Assembly (NCBI GenBank): GCA_023213395.1
Contig: CM041465.1
Coordinates: 236,847,741 to 236,911,740, forward strand
Length of the DNA: 64,000 bases
Reading direction: 5' to 3'
From: Cycas panzhihuaensis
Lineage: Eukaryota > Cycadophyta
This document shows, piece by piece, positions 10,762-23,200 of the stretch. The notes beneath the pieces were generated by a model that had not been told where the DNA came from, ran no database searches, and saw only the letters and a program-made list of their open reading frames with translations. The stretch's first letter is position 1; every line of letters begins with the position of its first letter. Both the position numbers and the translations under genes were made by a program.

Positions 10762-12575
10762 CTTTTTTCATTCATTTGCCTCATTCTTGAGTTCACTTTT
10801 CTATACTTCCAAGCAAAAACTCTCTGCAAAAAGACAAAGGAAAACATAGAAACTAAGGATTTTCATGTACAGCAGTTGAGCAGAGGTGAAGTGGGCTACT
10901 ACCAGCTGGAGTTGCAGGCCATTCACGCCCTACGTCTCTCCATCGCAAGCTCCACTTCCTCATACAAATACTCAAAGATCCAAAGCATTTCTTCATAAGA
11001 AAGACTACTCCAAAGGACCAATTTTCAGCCTCTAACTCGCATGGAGCTTCCTCTTTCCATCTTCTTGCAAAGGACACTTAAAACCAGCCTTTAGACATTG
11101 TTTGTGCTGCTGCTCCAAGTGGCCAAGTGCATGCATGCATGCTCTCCTTCATTCAAGGTATTTCTTGTCTCTTGTTGGTGCATTTTTCCTTGCTTTTTGT
11201 TGTTCTATTTGCAAGCTCTTCTCCCTCTTTTGCGTGAACTTCCTTTGGGATCTCCTTTGTCATTTGATGCAAGTAACCTTAGCTAGTTGTGGCTTACTAT
11301 AGTGCTGCCCTAGATTGGGTGCATTTTCTTGCATTTCCTTGAAACCCATCCTCTTCCTCTTAGCTTCCTCCTTCGCCATTTCCTAAGCTAGCCGGCGTAA
11401 AGGGTTTCCACGAGGATTTGAGGGAGATAGGCGGGGTTCCGTCCCCCATTGCCGTCCTTCTCCCCAAGGGTTCCGTTCCTTATCCTCTCCCCCTTTAGCA
11501 CCTGTGCTTTCTTAGGAAACGGAGCTAGGGAAGCCTTGGAGAGTTGGGTTGAGTTTCCCTCTTGGTGTAGGCAATTTGTTACTACATGACTCACCTTGTT
11601 GCATGCTAGCACTGTTTTCCCTATACCCTGTGGAGACCTCTCATGGGTGAGTTAGCCATCCCGAGGCTACACTCAATCCCATTTAGCATGTTTCGTGGTG
11701 CATGATAGCTTGCATGTTTACCGTACGATTCTGTTTCATTTTTGTTATGGTTTAGTGCTTAACTACGTTTTTCTAGCTTAGTTGATTTTATTGCCATATA
11801 CACATCTTGTTGTGCTTCGTAGCCTCTCTCCCAAGAGGAAGGCGTTTGTTGGGATTATTTGCAGGATTGCGTTGGAGGAAGCATTGCGCGAGATCGACCC
11901 ATCTTGGACGGCCCCATATGGTATTTCTTCTCCCTTTTGGTTGAGCTTTGCTTGCCCTTCATTTCATTTAGTCCTTGCATGCTTTTGGGGAGGTAAGTGC
12001 ACCCCCTTCGTTGTCTTCGATCGACGTTGCATGCGCGGGAGGAGGGAAGGAGCGCAACCAAGGGAGGGAAATCCGCGCTTCCGTTCGAACGCCGGATCCA
12101 GGTATTCTTCGCATACCTTTCATATTTTCTTTATGCTTGATGTTTCTTTGCATTTACTGTTATAGATAAAGGAACATAAAGGAAAGAAGAAAATAATCTT
12201 TTATTGTGCATTTGCTTTCTCGTATTACTTTGCTACATTGCATAACATAGGAATAGAAGGCTTGTTTGCGTTGTATCCCCTAGCCGCATTCTACCCCGTT
12301 TTTCTTTACACTTTTGGTTGGTTGCCCCCTCGTCGCCTTCTCATTGCCTTGAGAAGTAGCGACGCCGCGAGATTCTTTTTCCCTTCCCGCCATCCCAAGG
12401 GTAGGAAGGCCTCGTCTTGCACGGCCACTGAAGCAACCAGCACCTTGCAGCCCTGCATCTCGGCGCCAAGACGGACGTCCTGCGAGGTATGATCCTCGCT
12501 ATTTAGCCTGTTTAGCGTATTGTTTTATGCCCTTCCCGCTAGGCGTTGGATCATTGCCCCGCGGAGAGCGTTTCA

Positions 12576-15206
12576 TAACCATAACTACCTATGCCAGTAA
12601 GGGAAAAATAGACTAAATTTTATTTGAGTGGGGATGGAGCCTCATCATGGTAAGAACTTAGGCCTTGGAATAAGGCCTCAAGGAAAGGATAGGGCTCATT
12701 AGGATCACTATCCCTAACATTAAACATAGCTTGGCAAGTGGGCACAAATATAAGAGACTAAGGGAGATCACAAGCCACAACTCACACTTGTCCCTTGTGA
12801 ATAAATTTGAGTTGGACCTAAAATAAAGAACAAACTACCCCCATGTAATCTAACCAAGGATATCTAAGGAGTAGGTTGTAGTCAATATCAATATCTCAGA
12901 TGACAGTCTTGATGGGGATGGTCTTGTCTTTGAGGGTGAGCAATAGGGTCACTATTCATAAAGTTGCCTTCTCACTCCTATCGTACCCTTAGCATTTCTA
13001 AGGGATAAGCTCACGAGCTTTAATGCCTATTTCTTGAGCATTCAAATGAGTATGGAACTAACTAAAGAGTCATTATCCATAATGATCCTCTTTAATGTAA
13101 ATTTAGGGGTATCTATAGTGATGCTAAAAGGTAATACCAATGGCACTCTCACTCATTAGCAGGTGGTAGATCCTATGGATCAAAGGAGATGATGGATAAC
13201 TCACATGACGTGGTGGCTACTAAATGGATAAGGGTGTCCTTCTGGCTAAGGGCCTCATGGAGAAGAGCTCATTGCTTAGGGAAACTTCACAATACATCTA
13301 TCATAGACATACCTACAGGCATAATGTTGAACTCTTCTATGATAGAGAAGGCCTTTCCTTTACCTATGGGTTTAGGGACAGCTCTTCTAAAATCATAATA
13401 CCCAAGATGTATAGGTATAGTCTTAGGGATGACCGAGATTTTTATGGGAGAAAGATCCTCAAGGGATGGCTATTGTGAAGTAGAGGCCTCTTCAACCTCC
13501 TTCACTACTTGGGAGCAAGTAATTAAGTATACTTATATTGTCTCAACTAGTTGGATAATCCTTTTTCCCTTGGAATTAGGCCATGAGGTTAATGTGGCTT
13601 AAGTGGTTGGGCTCAAAGGGGATGATATATCAGTAGGTTCCTTGCCTTTTGATTAGCCTAATAGAGGAGAAGGGGATCCCCTCCTATTCTTAGTTTATAT
13701 GTTTTATTATTGGGACCCTTTGATCATATCCGTCATGGTTGGGGAATGGGTCATGATGAATGAGCTACTCTAAATTGGGTTTGGAAGCAATTTGAAGTGG
13801 TAGATCTCATGGTAGGGATAATTTGGGGTGATGGGTCTAATACAATAAATCACCATGAATGCATTTACTATGGACCATACACCATTTCTTTTAGGAGGAG
13901 GTCTTGTCCTCTTCCATTCTAAAGATTGGGTGCTCTTATTATTAGGTGGTAGAGCTTAGATAGTTTGGTAAACCTATTGATATCCTTATAGGGAAAAGTG
14001 TGGCTTAGATGTAAATTGTTCTAGTTGTAGCTTTAGATCTCTTATCATCCACTTAAATGAGTAAATGACAGAGGTAAGAGGGTCTAAGGTCTTATCAATT
14101 ATACCTATAAAGGGCCTAGAAGATTGTTGTGGACCCTTTTGGTTATATGGGAGAGGTAGTGCCTCATAACATTATGCATTTTTATGGATCTTAATAGACT
14201 ATAATGCCAAACACTTGGCTATGGTAGATTCACATATGGTTGCCTCTATTTTAAGGACCTCTACATGGACTTCAAGGTGCAGGGTATTTATAAAAATATC
14301 TCTCTTCAATTTCTCTAGCAGCATGGCCTTGGAGAACTGGAGGAGATCATGGAACCTCCAAATGAAGTCCCTATTTAATTCTTCATGGCCTTGTTTGGGT
14401 GGAGAAGGTCTTTAACTGCATTTTTAAAAGGTTATGTTACATCAAAATAGTTGATGAAAGTATCAATTAGTTGTTGAAATGTGGAAATTAAATGAGCAAG
14501 TAGGTGATAGAACCATTTTAGAGCATCTTCTTAGAGTGACAGAGGAAATAATTTCATTAGTATATGGTTGTATGCCCAATAGTTGATGCATACCATGGAA
14601 AATGCTTTAAAATGGTCAATAGGGTCCTAAGAGGAAGTGCCATTGAATTTAGGCACTTTGAGGGGATGAGGTGATAAGTTTGTTCTTAATGCCTCCACAA
14701 AATATGGACTTGACCTATAGTCAACAAAGGAGTATACCCCTATTTGAGCTAATAGGTTGATAAGAGGATAGGTGGGGGCACTATAGGGGTACCCAGCACC
14801 TATATATGATGGATAGGAAGGTGTGGTGTGGGGGATATACCCTTGTTAATAAGAAGCATATGAAGATGTTGCATATGGGCCTCCTCCCAATTACTAAGGA
14901 GGAGGGGGTTCCTGTATGAGGGTAGGATGAATAAGAAGGTGGGCAAGGGTGCCTTAAACCACCTTAAGGATGAGTAATATAAGTAGGCAGAATATGAGTT
15001 GGTGCCCTTCGAGGGATGGATGTGTAATAAGATGGTGGATGAAGAGCCATTAACCCTCTATAAGGGGACATCATAGGTGGAATAGGTTAAGGTATTTGGG
15101 ATGAAAGATAGGGTAAGGGGTTTTGACCAAAAGGTTCCCAAATAGGAGGGGAAACCCCATAGGGATGGATTGGGTCCACCCCATAAGTAGATGGGGGGTT
15201 GGAACC
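12576..15206 (-). pseudogene. Old Tat gag-protease fragment
   Basis: Minus-strand remnant colinear with gag-pro of element C. Near 12840-12890 it reads DYNLLLRYPWLDYMGVVCSL (C: DYNLLLGRPWLDQMGAVCS). The protease region with a diverged D-x-S motif lies about 13000-13200. Near 14640-14720 it reads EALRTNLSPHPLKVPKFNGT (C: EVLRTNLPPHPLKVPRFDGT). The proline-rich part of gag is at about 14750-15200. There are many stops and frameshifts and almost no CpG. Element B is inserted at its right end; the reading resumes at 26104. Confidence 0.8.
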
Positions 15207-15209
15207 TGT

Positions 15210-15226
15210 TTCCCGGCTTCCGGGAA
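15210..15226 (+). other. LTR-terminal hairpin (B)
   Basis: A perfect inverted repeat TTCCCGG-CTT-CCGGGAA at the LTR tip. Compared with S1 the loop-closing pair is G-C instead of A-T pairing, so the stem is kept. Confidence 0.8.
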
Positions 15227-15376
15227 TGGATACGGAATCACCGACTCAGGTAAGTGCAGGTATGTCTCTGGCATTATCATCACTTTTATGTACTGATTGT
15301 CTGCTTACATATTTGCATGCGTATGACTTTGTCGTCGTCCACACCTATGTTTAGCCTATGACGACTATAGCAGGGG

Positions 15377-15395
15377 CACACTCTTAGCGAGTGTG
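15377..15395 (+). other. Second LTR hairpin (B)
   Basis: CACACTC-TTAGC-GAGTGTG, a 7-bp stem. Also at 40513-40531 in C; in S2 it reads CATACTC / GAGTGTG. Confidence 0.75.
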
Positions 15396-17776
15396 GCACC
15401 TTGGTGACCGTGACATTTCCCCGTGATCCGCCTCCTCTCTCCTGGATCCACCGGGTTTGCGCCACCTCCACCCGTGTGATGCCTCATCGCCGCTTGGTTA
15501 GCTTGCCACCTCATTTGGGGCCCATTTCGCTCCCTGGGCCCGTTTCTTGGCTTGTTTGCTCCGGGTGGGTGTTTTAGTTGTCCTTTAGCCTTTTCGCCGC
15601 TTGCCCCGACTGGACCGGTTGGTGGGCCCCATTTGTGTCTCTGGTGCATCTGGCCGTAATCTTCGCGATGCTGCAGTGATCTTGGCGATGCGGAATTTTC
15701 AGATCACTGGAATATTCAGCGATCGCTAAAGTTTCCGTGATGCCTCTGCTTGTTTTTTAAAATCCGCCGTGGCAATTTCGCATTGATTGCGAAACTGCCA
15801 CGTGGTTCGCGCCTTTTCTCCCTCCCGGTGCCCTATTCAAGGCACTTTAGGGTTTTGCTTTAGTACTTAAACATCTTTTGGCTCGTTTTCAAGCTCTCTT
15901 TTGGATCTTTTTGCTCACTTTTGGATTTACTCTCAAGAGGAACACTCTCCTGCTCTGCTCTCTTCTTTGCTTTGCAACAATCGGACTGCACTCTTCATAC
16001 AGCCTTGACTCTCCTTTGGCTTGGCTGAGACATTCTCTCAGCCCCTCAAACGCCTTGGAGAGGGCTCCTTTGAAGCGATTTCCACTGCTTTTCTACCAGT
16101 GCGATCCACGAGCTCCCGTTTGCAGTGTTTCCTGCTCCACCTCCATAGCAGGCCCCGGCCCGCTCTATTCAGATCTGGGCTGTTTGTTCCACCCTTCTTC
16201 ACCATCTTTTGGTGGGGCAAATCTTGCCTCCCTTTCCGTACTCTTCACTTTGTATTTGTTTTGGTGATATTTACACTTGACTTATTTGTTTTCATTTGTT
16301 GCTTGAGAGTTGGTTTTCCTCCCTCTTGAGGCTGTACCACTCTCCCTCTCGCTTCTTCTTACTGCGTTCAGTCCAAGGCAAGGCGTTGTGGGGTTGCTTT
16401 GGTTTTGGTGTGGTGCTGGGTGGTTTCCGTTCCTCCTTCCTCGCTCCCTTTGTGGCTCTTTGCCCTCCTTTGCCTCCCTCTCGCCCCGTGCTGCCCTTGG
16501 CTTGCTTACAAGGGTTGAAAGGCTCCTTGGTTGCCCAAACCAGCCACAAGTTGCTGATTTGGGACCCTTTATTCGAGTTTGGGTGCCATCCATAGGCCCC
16601 AACCGGGTTCTCGCTCCACCTTTGCTCCCCGGTTGCGGTTTGCTCCCGTAGCATCCGGTTCCCGGGGGTGTCTTTGCGCCCTTCTTGCCCCTTCTTGCAG
16701 CCGTTTTCCAGCCTTGAGTCTTGACTTTCTCCTCGCTGCCCCGTGGCTCTTGGGGAGAGGTTTGGGTACCATTTGTGGGCGGTAGGCCACTCCGAGGCTT
16801 ACCTTGTTGTTTCCTTTCATTTGGATCGTTCTTCTTTGGTATTTTCCTTATTGGACTAACACTGATGCATGTACATTTAGACTCTCGTTTATGTTGTTAG
16901 ACATATATTGCTAGATCTTTGTGTTGCATATATAGGTGTCTCCCCCAGGAGGGAGACCTTTGTTGCTTATGTGTACTCGGGGACGCGGAGAACATTGCGT
17001 TGCCCCTTCCACCCAGAAGCGTCCCTTGCATGTGTCATATTTTATGCTATCTCATTTGCTAGTTAGCGTTTCTTTCCTTCCTTCGGTATCGCATTTATTT
17101 TTCCTGGGGAAGGTAAGGAAGCCCCTTTTCGCTCGCCGCTACATTTCACATTCGATACGCGGCGCGGAGTGATTGGGTGCTCTTCCTGAAGGCTACGCCA
17201 TCTCTCATGCCTTCGGCCCAGGTGCACGCCCCATTCCTCTTCGCTACCCCTGGTCTTTTTTCCTTCTTTTATTCTTTTCCTAGTAATTAGAACATCGAAA
17301 GATTAAAAGGGAAAATTGCCTTTTTGTATTGGTTTGCGATTTGTTTGCCTTGTTGCATGTACTTTTGTTATTCGTAGGGAAGGTTGTAGGAGTCTTCTTC
17401 TCTCTTACCCTTCCTCCCTCTTCCTTAGCCCGTAGCGCTTGCTTCCTTGTCGCTCGTATATCAGGTTAGATTGCATAGGATTGTTCTTGGCCTATCCTTG
17501 TTAGGTTCTTTCTCTCTCCTTCCGCCACCCAAGGGTGGAGGGGCCTACTCCTGTGTCAACCCTGTCTGCCCCACGTATCTTCGCCCTTCGCTCAAGGTGG
17601 TGTAGGGTCACCGAGTCGTCGCCATACTCCATTGCTGATCCCGAACTCGCGCTCCCACAAGACGGGGCGCTCTGCGTGGTAGTTGCTTGCCTTGTAGGTT
17701 CCACTTCCTACCGTTTCGTCACCATCTCTCCCCCGCGCCTATCAGTCAGGCGGTTATCCCGTAGCAGCGCGTCCAC

Positions 17777-17795
17777 TAGCGACCATACTGGGGAC
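17777..17795 (+). other. Primer binding site of B (degenerate)
   Basis: One base after the LTR, TAGCGACCATACTGGGGAC differs by one base from TGGCGACCATACTGGGGAC in element C. Tat elements commonly have a TGGCGAC primer site, usually assigned to tRNA-Arg. The G-to-A change would weaken priming. Confidence 0.7.
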
Positions 17796-17945
17796 TGCCA
17801 GTAAGGGAGCTAGTCTCGCTCTCTTCGGTTGGTTTCGCTACTCCTGTGTGATCCTTTCTATACCTGTCTTGACCTCCACGTTGGGCCCCCAACGCGCGTG
17901 TTATACCGTTCCTTCTCTTTTCCTGACATCGTCGGTCGACCTTGC

Positions 17946-20215
17946 ATGCGCCGTTTCTCTCGTCGTTTGCGCGGTCTACCCCCTTTGTTAGAAGACCCCG
18001 AGTATAGCCTTCTTGCCTCGCCGGATCCTGATCCGACTATGGAAGGGTACTCTTCCGATTGGACCTACCACGCCTTGTTATGGAAACCCAAGCTCTTCCT
18101 TCATTACGAGTCCACCCAAGAGGGTGACGACCTTTTACTACCCGATCGATCAACACCTTTCTTGTGCTCCCCATCCTTCTACCCACGCCTGAGAGGGATC
18201 CGCTCTCCCGAGGATTGCCACGCCAGCGTTGTCGATTTTATGAGGAACCTTCGGATGGACATGCCTTGTTCGAGGTCCCGATCACCTCTTATGGGTATGT
18301 GGGACTCCTCCTGCTGACGTGCTTGAGGCTTTCGACGGATGCCGCTGCGGCATGCTCTCAACCACGTCCCGAATGGCTTGAGGGTGTCTTGCGCAGGGAG
18401 CCTCTTCCTCCTCCGCTCTTCCCCTCACGCTTCATCCTCGTCCGCCTTCCCGTGACAACAAACCCTTTCGTGCCTACGCCAGACGCCCCATTCGCTTTCT
18501 GCGGTGGGGCACATGTGGCACCTTCCATCCCTTATCAAGGCCCTAATGCCTTAGGGCCTTCTCACTTGTGTGTCTGTCCTCACCGGGGTTAGCATACCCA
18601 TTCCCGATCCAACTAATGTGCCGCCTCCCAACTGCACATGCCGCCTCCTAAGAGGCCTAGTTGCCTGCTAGTCTTCCACCGCCAATGTGGGATTCGTTCC
18701 CACGCATCCTCCAACCCAGTAGCGTTGGTGCTTCTTTCTACGCCCCTGTGGTATACTTCTCAACCTTGGGGGTGGTAGGGAAGCCGTCTTCCTGCTTATG
18801 GGGTGGATCCGCTACACCCATACGGAATGACCCCACCTACGGTGGCCCGTATGGGCGTAACCTTCGCATCCCTCTTGTCCGCCATCCAATGCGGTTCCAT
18901 CCGCATTGCCTTCGCAAGGGAATCGACTCTTCCAAGGCGCCTTTTCCCGCCCCTTGTCAGCAAGGGGTGGCTCCTCAAGGAGGGATGGGTGTCCTACCCC
19001 ATCCGCTCCTTGCGCGCCACCTACTTCGATGTTCGCTGATCCTACTTGCCTGTGCAAGGGCGCCTTCGTGGACTTTAGGTCAACCCCTCTCTCGGTTGAG
19101 GCGTTGCGAACCAATTTGCCGCCTCATCCTCCCCGAAGTTCCTAGATTCGATGGGACTTCGTCATGAAGACCGGTGAGCATGTCCGTAGTTTCTCTATGG
19201 CATGCATCGATTCATCGGGCTTACGACCATATTTTGATGAAACTCTTTCCTCGATCCTTGCGGTGGCGCCCTTAAATGGTTTTATCGTCTCCCCGCCCAC
19301 TCGATCTATTCATTCCAAAGAATTGGTGGACGAGTTCATCAATTACTTTGATGTAGCTCGCCCATTCGAGGCGGGATGAAATCCCTTCTCTCGCTCAAAC
19401 AAGGTCACGATGAGATGAATCGTGACTTTGTGCGGCGATTCCACGATCCGCTTCACTCCACCAAGGCGACTTTGCCCGAGGAGGCGGGACCTGTTGTCAA
19501 TGCACCGTCCCAAGTCCACGTGGAAGTCCTCAAGATGGGGCGACCACGCAGGATTCCGCGATCGCCAAGTGCTTGGCGTTGGAGGCTATTGAGATCCAAG
19601 CCGGTCTCAAGAAACCTCTCAAGCCCTCACAACGCCGTGAGGCACCACCCCCTACCAAAGACACTAAACCTTCTCAGCCGACGCGGTCTTCCTCTCATCC
19701 TATCGAGAGGACCTTAGATCCCCTCACATCAGCTATACGGTCGTGCGGGCGGACGGTGGAGGAGCTCAAGCTTCAAGGTCCTTCGTCTCCTACTTCAAAC
19801 AAACAAGTCCAACAAACTACCCAAGCTCCTCTTCCTGTGAATGGGAACGCCCAGTCCCCCCAAGCGAGAAGGTCCGACCCTCCGCTTGAGAAGAAGTGGT
19901 GTTCCATTCATGGGGATTGCTTCCATGACGATTCACGCTAGGGCCCGGATCCAAAGGATGCCCCTCGACGCGATTCCTCTCCCAAACGCCTCAAGGCCTA
20001 ATCTAGACCAACTGTTCACAAGGATCCGCTCTAAACATGGGGAACGTGATCGCAACCCCCAAACCAAGAACAAGCAGAATCGAGGAAGATCACTGATCCC
20101 CGCCTTCCGCGACAAGGGAAGGGCGCTCGAACTCTTCCTCCTTCTCGTTCTCCTAGTAGTACTCAGGTCGCCTTCACGACCCGGAATAGGGGAAGAAGGT
20201 GATTCGATTGCTTGA
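17946..20215 (+). pseudogene. Tat gag of element B, frameshifted
   Basis: It starts MRRFSRRLRGLPPLLEDPEY, as in C, and continues with TMEGYSSDWTYH. The proline-rich part is split over several frames (18164-19145). The capsid core (KSLLSLKQGHDEMNRDFVRRF) is at about 19376-19440. The Lys/Pro-rich linker LKKPLKPSQRREAPPPTKDT begins near 19609. The C-H-H-C zinc knuckle (CSIHGDCFHDDSR, stop where the last Cys should be) is at about 19897-19941. At least six frame changes relative to C, most in GC-rich stretches, break it. Protein role by family: RNA packaging and particle formation. Confidence 0.85.
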
Positions 20216-20399
20216 AGCAACTCCGACTTCGCCTTACGCGATCTCAAACCGCTAAGGAAGCGGAGTCACGGTTCTTCCGCTCCTTCCGATCCCCTTCCGA
20301 GACCCTTCCTCCCGAAATCCTCTTTCCCAAGGCTATTCCACATGCGCCCGGTCGCACGACTTTCAAGGGCACTTACCCAACCCAGCAGGAAGGGTAAAC

Positions 20400-20960
20400 C
20401 CTTCTCCCGTCGTGGACGAGCTCCATACTTGCCGCCGCAGAATGTCCTTGATGGACGTTCGAGGAGTTGTCCCAGCAACGCCCTCCTCCGGAAGCTTTAG
20501 GATCGGGAGATGTGCCATCACGCTGGGCGTCGCCCAAGGTGGTGGACCCACTATTTCCTTCGATCCTAAGGATCTTCCTCCCACGGTGAACGGAACGTCT
20601 GGAACTTCCCATTCACCATCACGATCGATCGCCTGATTGTACCCTCCAAGAACTGTTGTCGACAACGGCTCTTACAATGCCATGCCCTTGCGTGTTATGC
20701 AAGAGCTTGGTATCTCATATGGAACCTGCTCGGCGATGCCAAGGGTATGATGGCGAGAAGACCCTCTCGGATCGTCGCGATTCCGCTCACCCTTGGGGCA
20801 AAACCGTTTTGCCGATGTTGTAGTCCTCGACGTTGACGTGGATTACAATCTCCTTCAGGTCGCCCATGGCTCGACCAAATGGGAGCCGTGTGTTCGACCC
20901 TTTGGGGACTTAAATTGGTCCATGACGGACGAATGAGAGTGGTTCCCGTGAACGCCCTTT
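20400..20960 (+). pseudogene. Tat aspartic protease of element B
   Basis: The segment GGGPTISFDPKDLPP (about 20542-20585) leads into VVDNGSYNAMPLRVMQELGI (about 20655-20715), where C has VVDNGSSVNAMPLRVMQELG; D-N-G-S is the active-site loop. DVDVDYNLL follows near 20830. Small deletions shift the frame between these parts. By family this domain cuts the gag-pol polyprotein. Confidence 0.8.
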
Positions 20961-21735
20961 TTCCAAACAAACTCGTTATGCCAATTCTAAGAAACCAAGG
21001 TTCACCCACTCACGCCTCGGCTTGTTCAATTGGTATACCCAATCCGTCGAAGAAGATCCCACATCTTCCCTTCCTAGTCTCGCACGTTTTGCCCCTATTG
21101 GCGTCGGAGTTATGGGTACCTTGCTTCGTTCAATGATGATGAATCGCTGACGGAGACGAGGTTGTCTCCACCCCATTTCTTTCCTTCGCGCCAATGGGCC
21201 GCACTGCCTCGCTCTAGACCCTCGTTTGGAACCTCTCGTTAGTGAGACTAGCCTCGTGTGTCACACACCATCGCCAGGCCGACCCGCCTACCGTCAGTTC
21301 TTCTTTTCATCACCCCCGCGGTGATGGTTTTGAGGAATTGCCTTCGCCTCCTCGAGGAGCCTCTTTCCTGGTTTTCCTTGATTTCCATGAAAGAGTTGAG
21401 CGATCCGATGATCACCCCGTCCGTTGCTCCTTTCCCTTCTAGCGCTTCTCCTACTCGAAATAGGGTCATCCATGGAGTGGACTATTTCGAGGATGATGAA
21501 AACCTCACTGGAAGCACCTAGCGGGCCTTGCACCTAATCGCCTTGGTCACCACCGGCTCGGTCACCGGAAGATCTTGCGATCGGATCCACGCTCACGATC
21601 CGATCCTCTCCTATTCCTCCTCCTCCTGTTGATCTTGCCCTCTTCACTTTGAAGAGGGCAATGCCATGTGCATGGGGAATTCAAGGCGTAGTCTTGGCCC
21701 CGCAAGGTCATTAGGGTTGGGGCTAATGCTCTCCG
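20961..21735 (+). other. Protease-RT spacer of element B
   Basis: Colinear with 32200-33000 of element C (SIGIPNPSKK..., SYG..., HGVDYFEDDENL at about 21470-21505). No enzymatic domain is seen. It is broken by indels. The same spacer exists in the old elements, so it belongs to the family's polyprotein. Confidence 0.7.
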
Positions 21736-22104
21736 ATGAGATTAGGGAATATTCCTTCTGCTCCGGAATTTCGAGACATTTTCGCGTGGGATTATGCTGA
21801 CATGAAGGGAATCGACTTCTCGATTGTCACTCATAACCTCACCACCCTTCCTGGCGCCCACCCTGTGCGCCAGAAGCAGCGTCCCCTTCACCTGAAGCTT
21901 TCTGCCACCGTCAAGATGGAGGTAGAAAAGCTTACGACGCCGACTCGAATATCTCCATGACCGTTGACCAAATTCCAACCCTGGGTCGGTCCTTTTGTCA
22001 TTATCGAATCTCTCGATAATGGTGCCTATAGGATAGCCACCCTGGAGGGGCTCGAATTTGAGAAAGCCGTTAATGGGATGTTCCTTAAGAAGTTTTACGC
22101 TTGA
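21736..22104 (+). pseudogene. RT start fused to integrase end (internal deletion scar, element B)
   Basis: It reads RDIFAWDYADMKGIDFSIVT and RQKQRPLHLKLSATVKMEVE, the pre-RT region. At about 21930-21945 it jumps to the integrase tail: WVGPFVIIESLDNGAYRIAT to FLKKFYA and stop. In C these two parts are separated by about 2.37 kb (33228 to 35599). RT, native RNase H and integrase core are therefore absent, and B cannot move without enzymes supplied by another copy. Confidence 0.88.
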
Positions 22105-22800
22105 CCTTCTACGATCCCTCGCCACCTCCGAACGAGCCTCAACTACCCTCTTAGGTTGTCCCCATTCTTCCCAGCCGCGTGTAGAATGGCTATTTAAGAT
22201 GGACCTCGCTTTGTCTCTCTGGTTCCGTCCGCGGAACCCGCGTTCCCGTATCCTCTCGGGAACCTTGGTCCTCTCGCTTGGGCATCTCCCAACCGGGAGG
22301 ACGCTGGGGGCATTGTTGCCCCTCTTTCCTGTCTGGCGTTTCCTTCGCATATCCCGTTATGCTCTCCCGCAGACATGTATGCCGCCCTGCTTCCTAACCT
22401 CACACCTCCATGTCGTCCCGCTCACGGCGTGTGTGTGTGCCCCTGTTAGGTGTGTGGTTATACATGGAAGGAAAAGTGCATCATACAATAAAATGTTCAT
22501 AACATGAATCACCTACTACACAACATAACACTCACCCCATGCATATATACATATCAAAATCATGTCATCATACATCCCAGAATCCGGTGTCCTTGCGAGG
22601 GGTACAATCATATGGTCCTATATATGACCCCACAGGCCCGTGCTTTCCTCCGCCAAACTATCCATCCATGTTCATCTGCTATGGCCCATACAGGTTACCT
22701 CATTGCTAGGTCCTCCTACCCTCGACGCCACCACTGTATGCTTTCTAAGTGTTGCCTTCATCGGCGATCATCTGCTTGGATTTTGTGTCACCTATGTGCA
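22105..22800 (+). other. B: post-pol spacer with second deletion
   Basis: Noncoding; colinear with 35761-36400 of C. At about 22640-22700 it jumps to the sequence that in C follows the antisense gene (TTACCTCATTGCTAGGTCCT, C about 39400). About 3.0 kb including the whole antisense gene is missing. Confidence 0.75.
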
Positions 22801-23200
22801 CATCTTTTAAGCGGCGGGCCGCGGTAACCCTGAACCTTCAAATGCGTGGATTCTCCGCAGCCCTTCCAGTTATGATCTCCTCCGCCTGGGATCTTCCTCC
22901 TGAGGCTACCAACAATGAAGGCGAGTATACATTGCCATCAAGCCCTTACCGATGCCCTTCGTTTCCATCACGGACCCATTGTTTTGCTCTGCGACTCTCA
23001 AGTTGTGGTGTCTCATCTCACCCAGGTCTACCGGGTGCGATGCCCTCACTTGAGGACTCTTGCTTCTGCCGCCAGATCCCTCCGGCCCGCTTTCTCGTTG
23101 ATATCCGGCATATCCCTCGGCTCAACGCCGAGGCGTATAGCCTTGTTCGCCTCATCCTTGAGCCTTTGTCTCGCCTCACGACCGTCCCCGAGTCTTGCTT
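22795..23200 (+). pseudogene. Additional RNase H (aRNH) of element B
   Basis: Recognisable by ALTDALRFHHGPIVLLCDSQ and VVSHLTQVYRVRCPHLRTLA (about 22940-23070), almost identical to C. The N-terminal strand with the first catalytic Asp is scrambled by indels near 22800-22850, while the Asp in LLCDSQ is kept. The C-terminal part shifts frame near 23090. It is the only enzymatic domain besides protease left in B. Confidence 0.8.

Larger units (their letters stand above)
10070..12575 (+). mobile_element. Tat-type solo LTR S1
   Basis: A 2.5-kb LTR in plus orientation, starting TGTTTCCCAGCTACTGGGAA and ending GCGTTTCA, with a perfect target duplication TAACC (10065-10069 and 12576-12580). No primer site or internal domain follows, so it is a solo LTR left by LTR-LTR recombination. 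It shares the terminal hairpin, the TAGCCTATGACGACT box (about 10250) and the second hairpin with LTRs of B, C and S2, but its body is clearly diverged (a different subfamily). The ORFs inside it (e.g. 11782-12165) are not conserved in related LTRs and are not genes. Confidence 0.92.
15207..17775 (+). repeat. 5' LTR of element B
   Basis: 2,569 bp, starting TGTTTCCCGG and ending GCGCGTCCA, followed by the primer site. It contains the terminal hairpin (15210-15226), the TAGCCTATGACGACT box (15353-15367), the second hairpin CACACTC-TTAGC-GAGTGTG (15377-15395) and a degenerate 17-20-bp repeat array near 15657-15745. Several overlapping ORFs on both strands (15878-16820) are not shared in frame with the 3' LTR and are not genes. 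Confidence 0.92.

Noticed and set aside
11782-12165. 127-codon plus-strand ORF
   Set aside because: Inside solo LTR S1, overlapped by ORFs in other frames, with no family resemblance.
10070-12575. S1 as the 5' LTR of a full element
   Set aside because: Matching TAACC target duplication on both sides and old gag-pro sequence directly following show a solo LTR.
15878-16820. Several overlapping ORFs of 60-129 codons on both strands
   Set aside because: They lie in the 5' LTR of B. The same stretch in the 3' LTR (24240-25200) is shifted by indels, and C's LTRs have no matching frame, so they reflect GC-rich, stop-poor sequence.
19573-19941. Possible host gene with Pro/Lys-rich protein
   Set aside because: Identical in order to the gag linker and zinc knuckle of element C.
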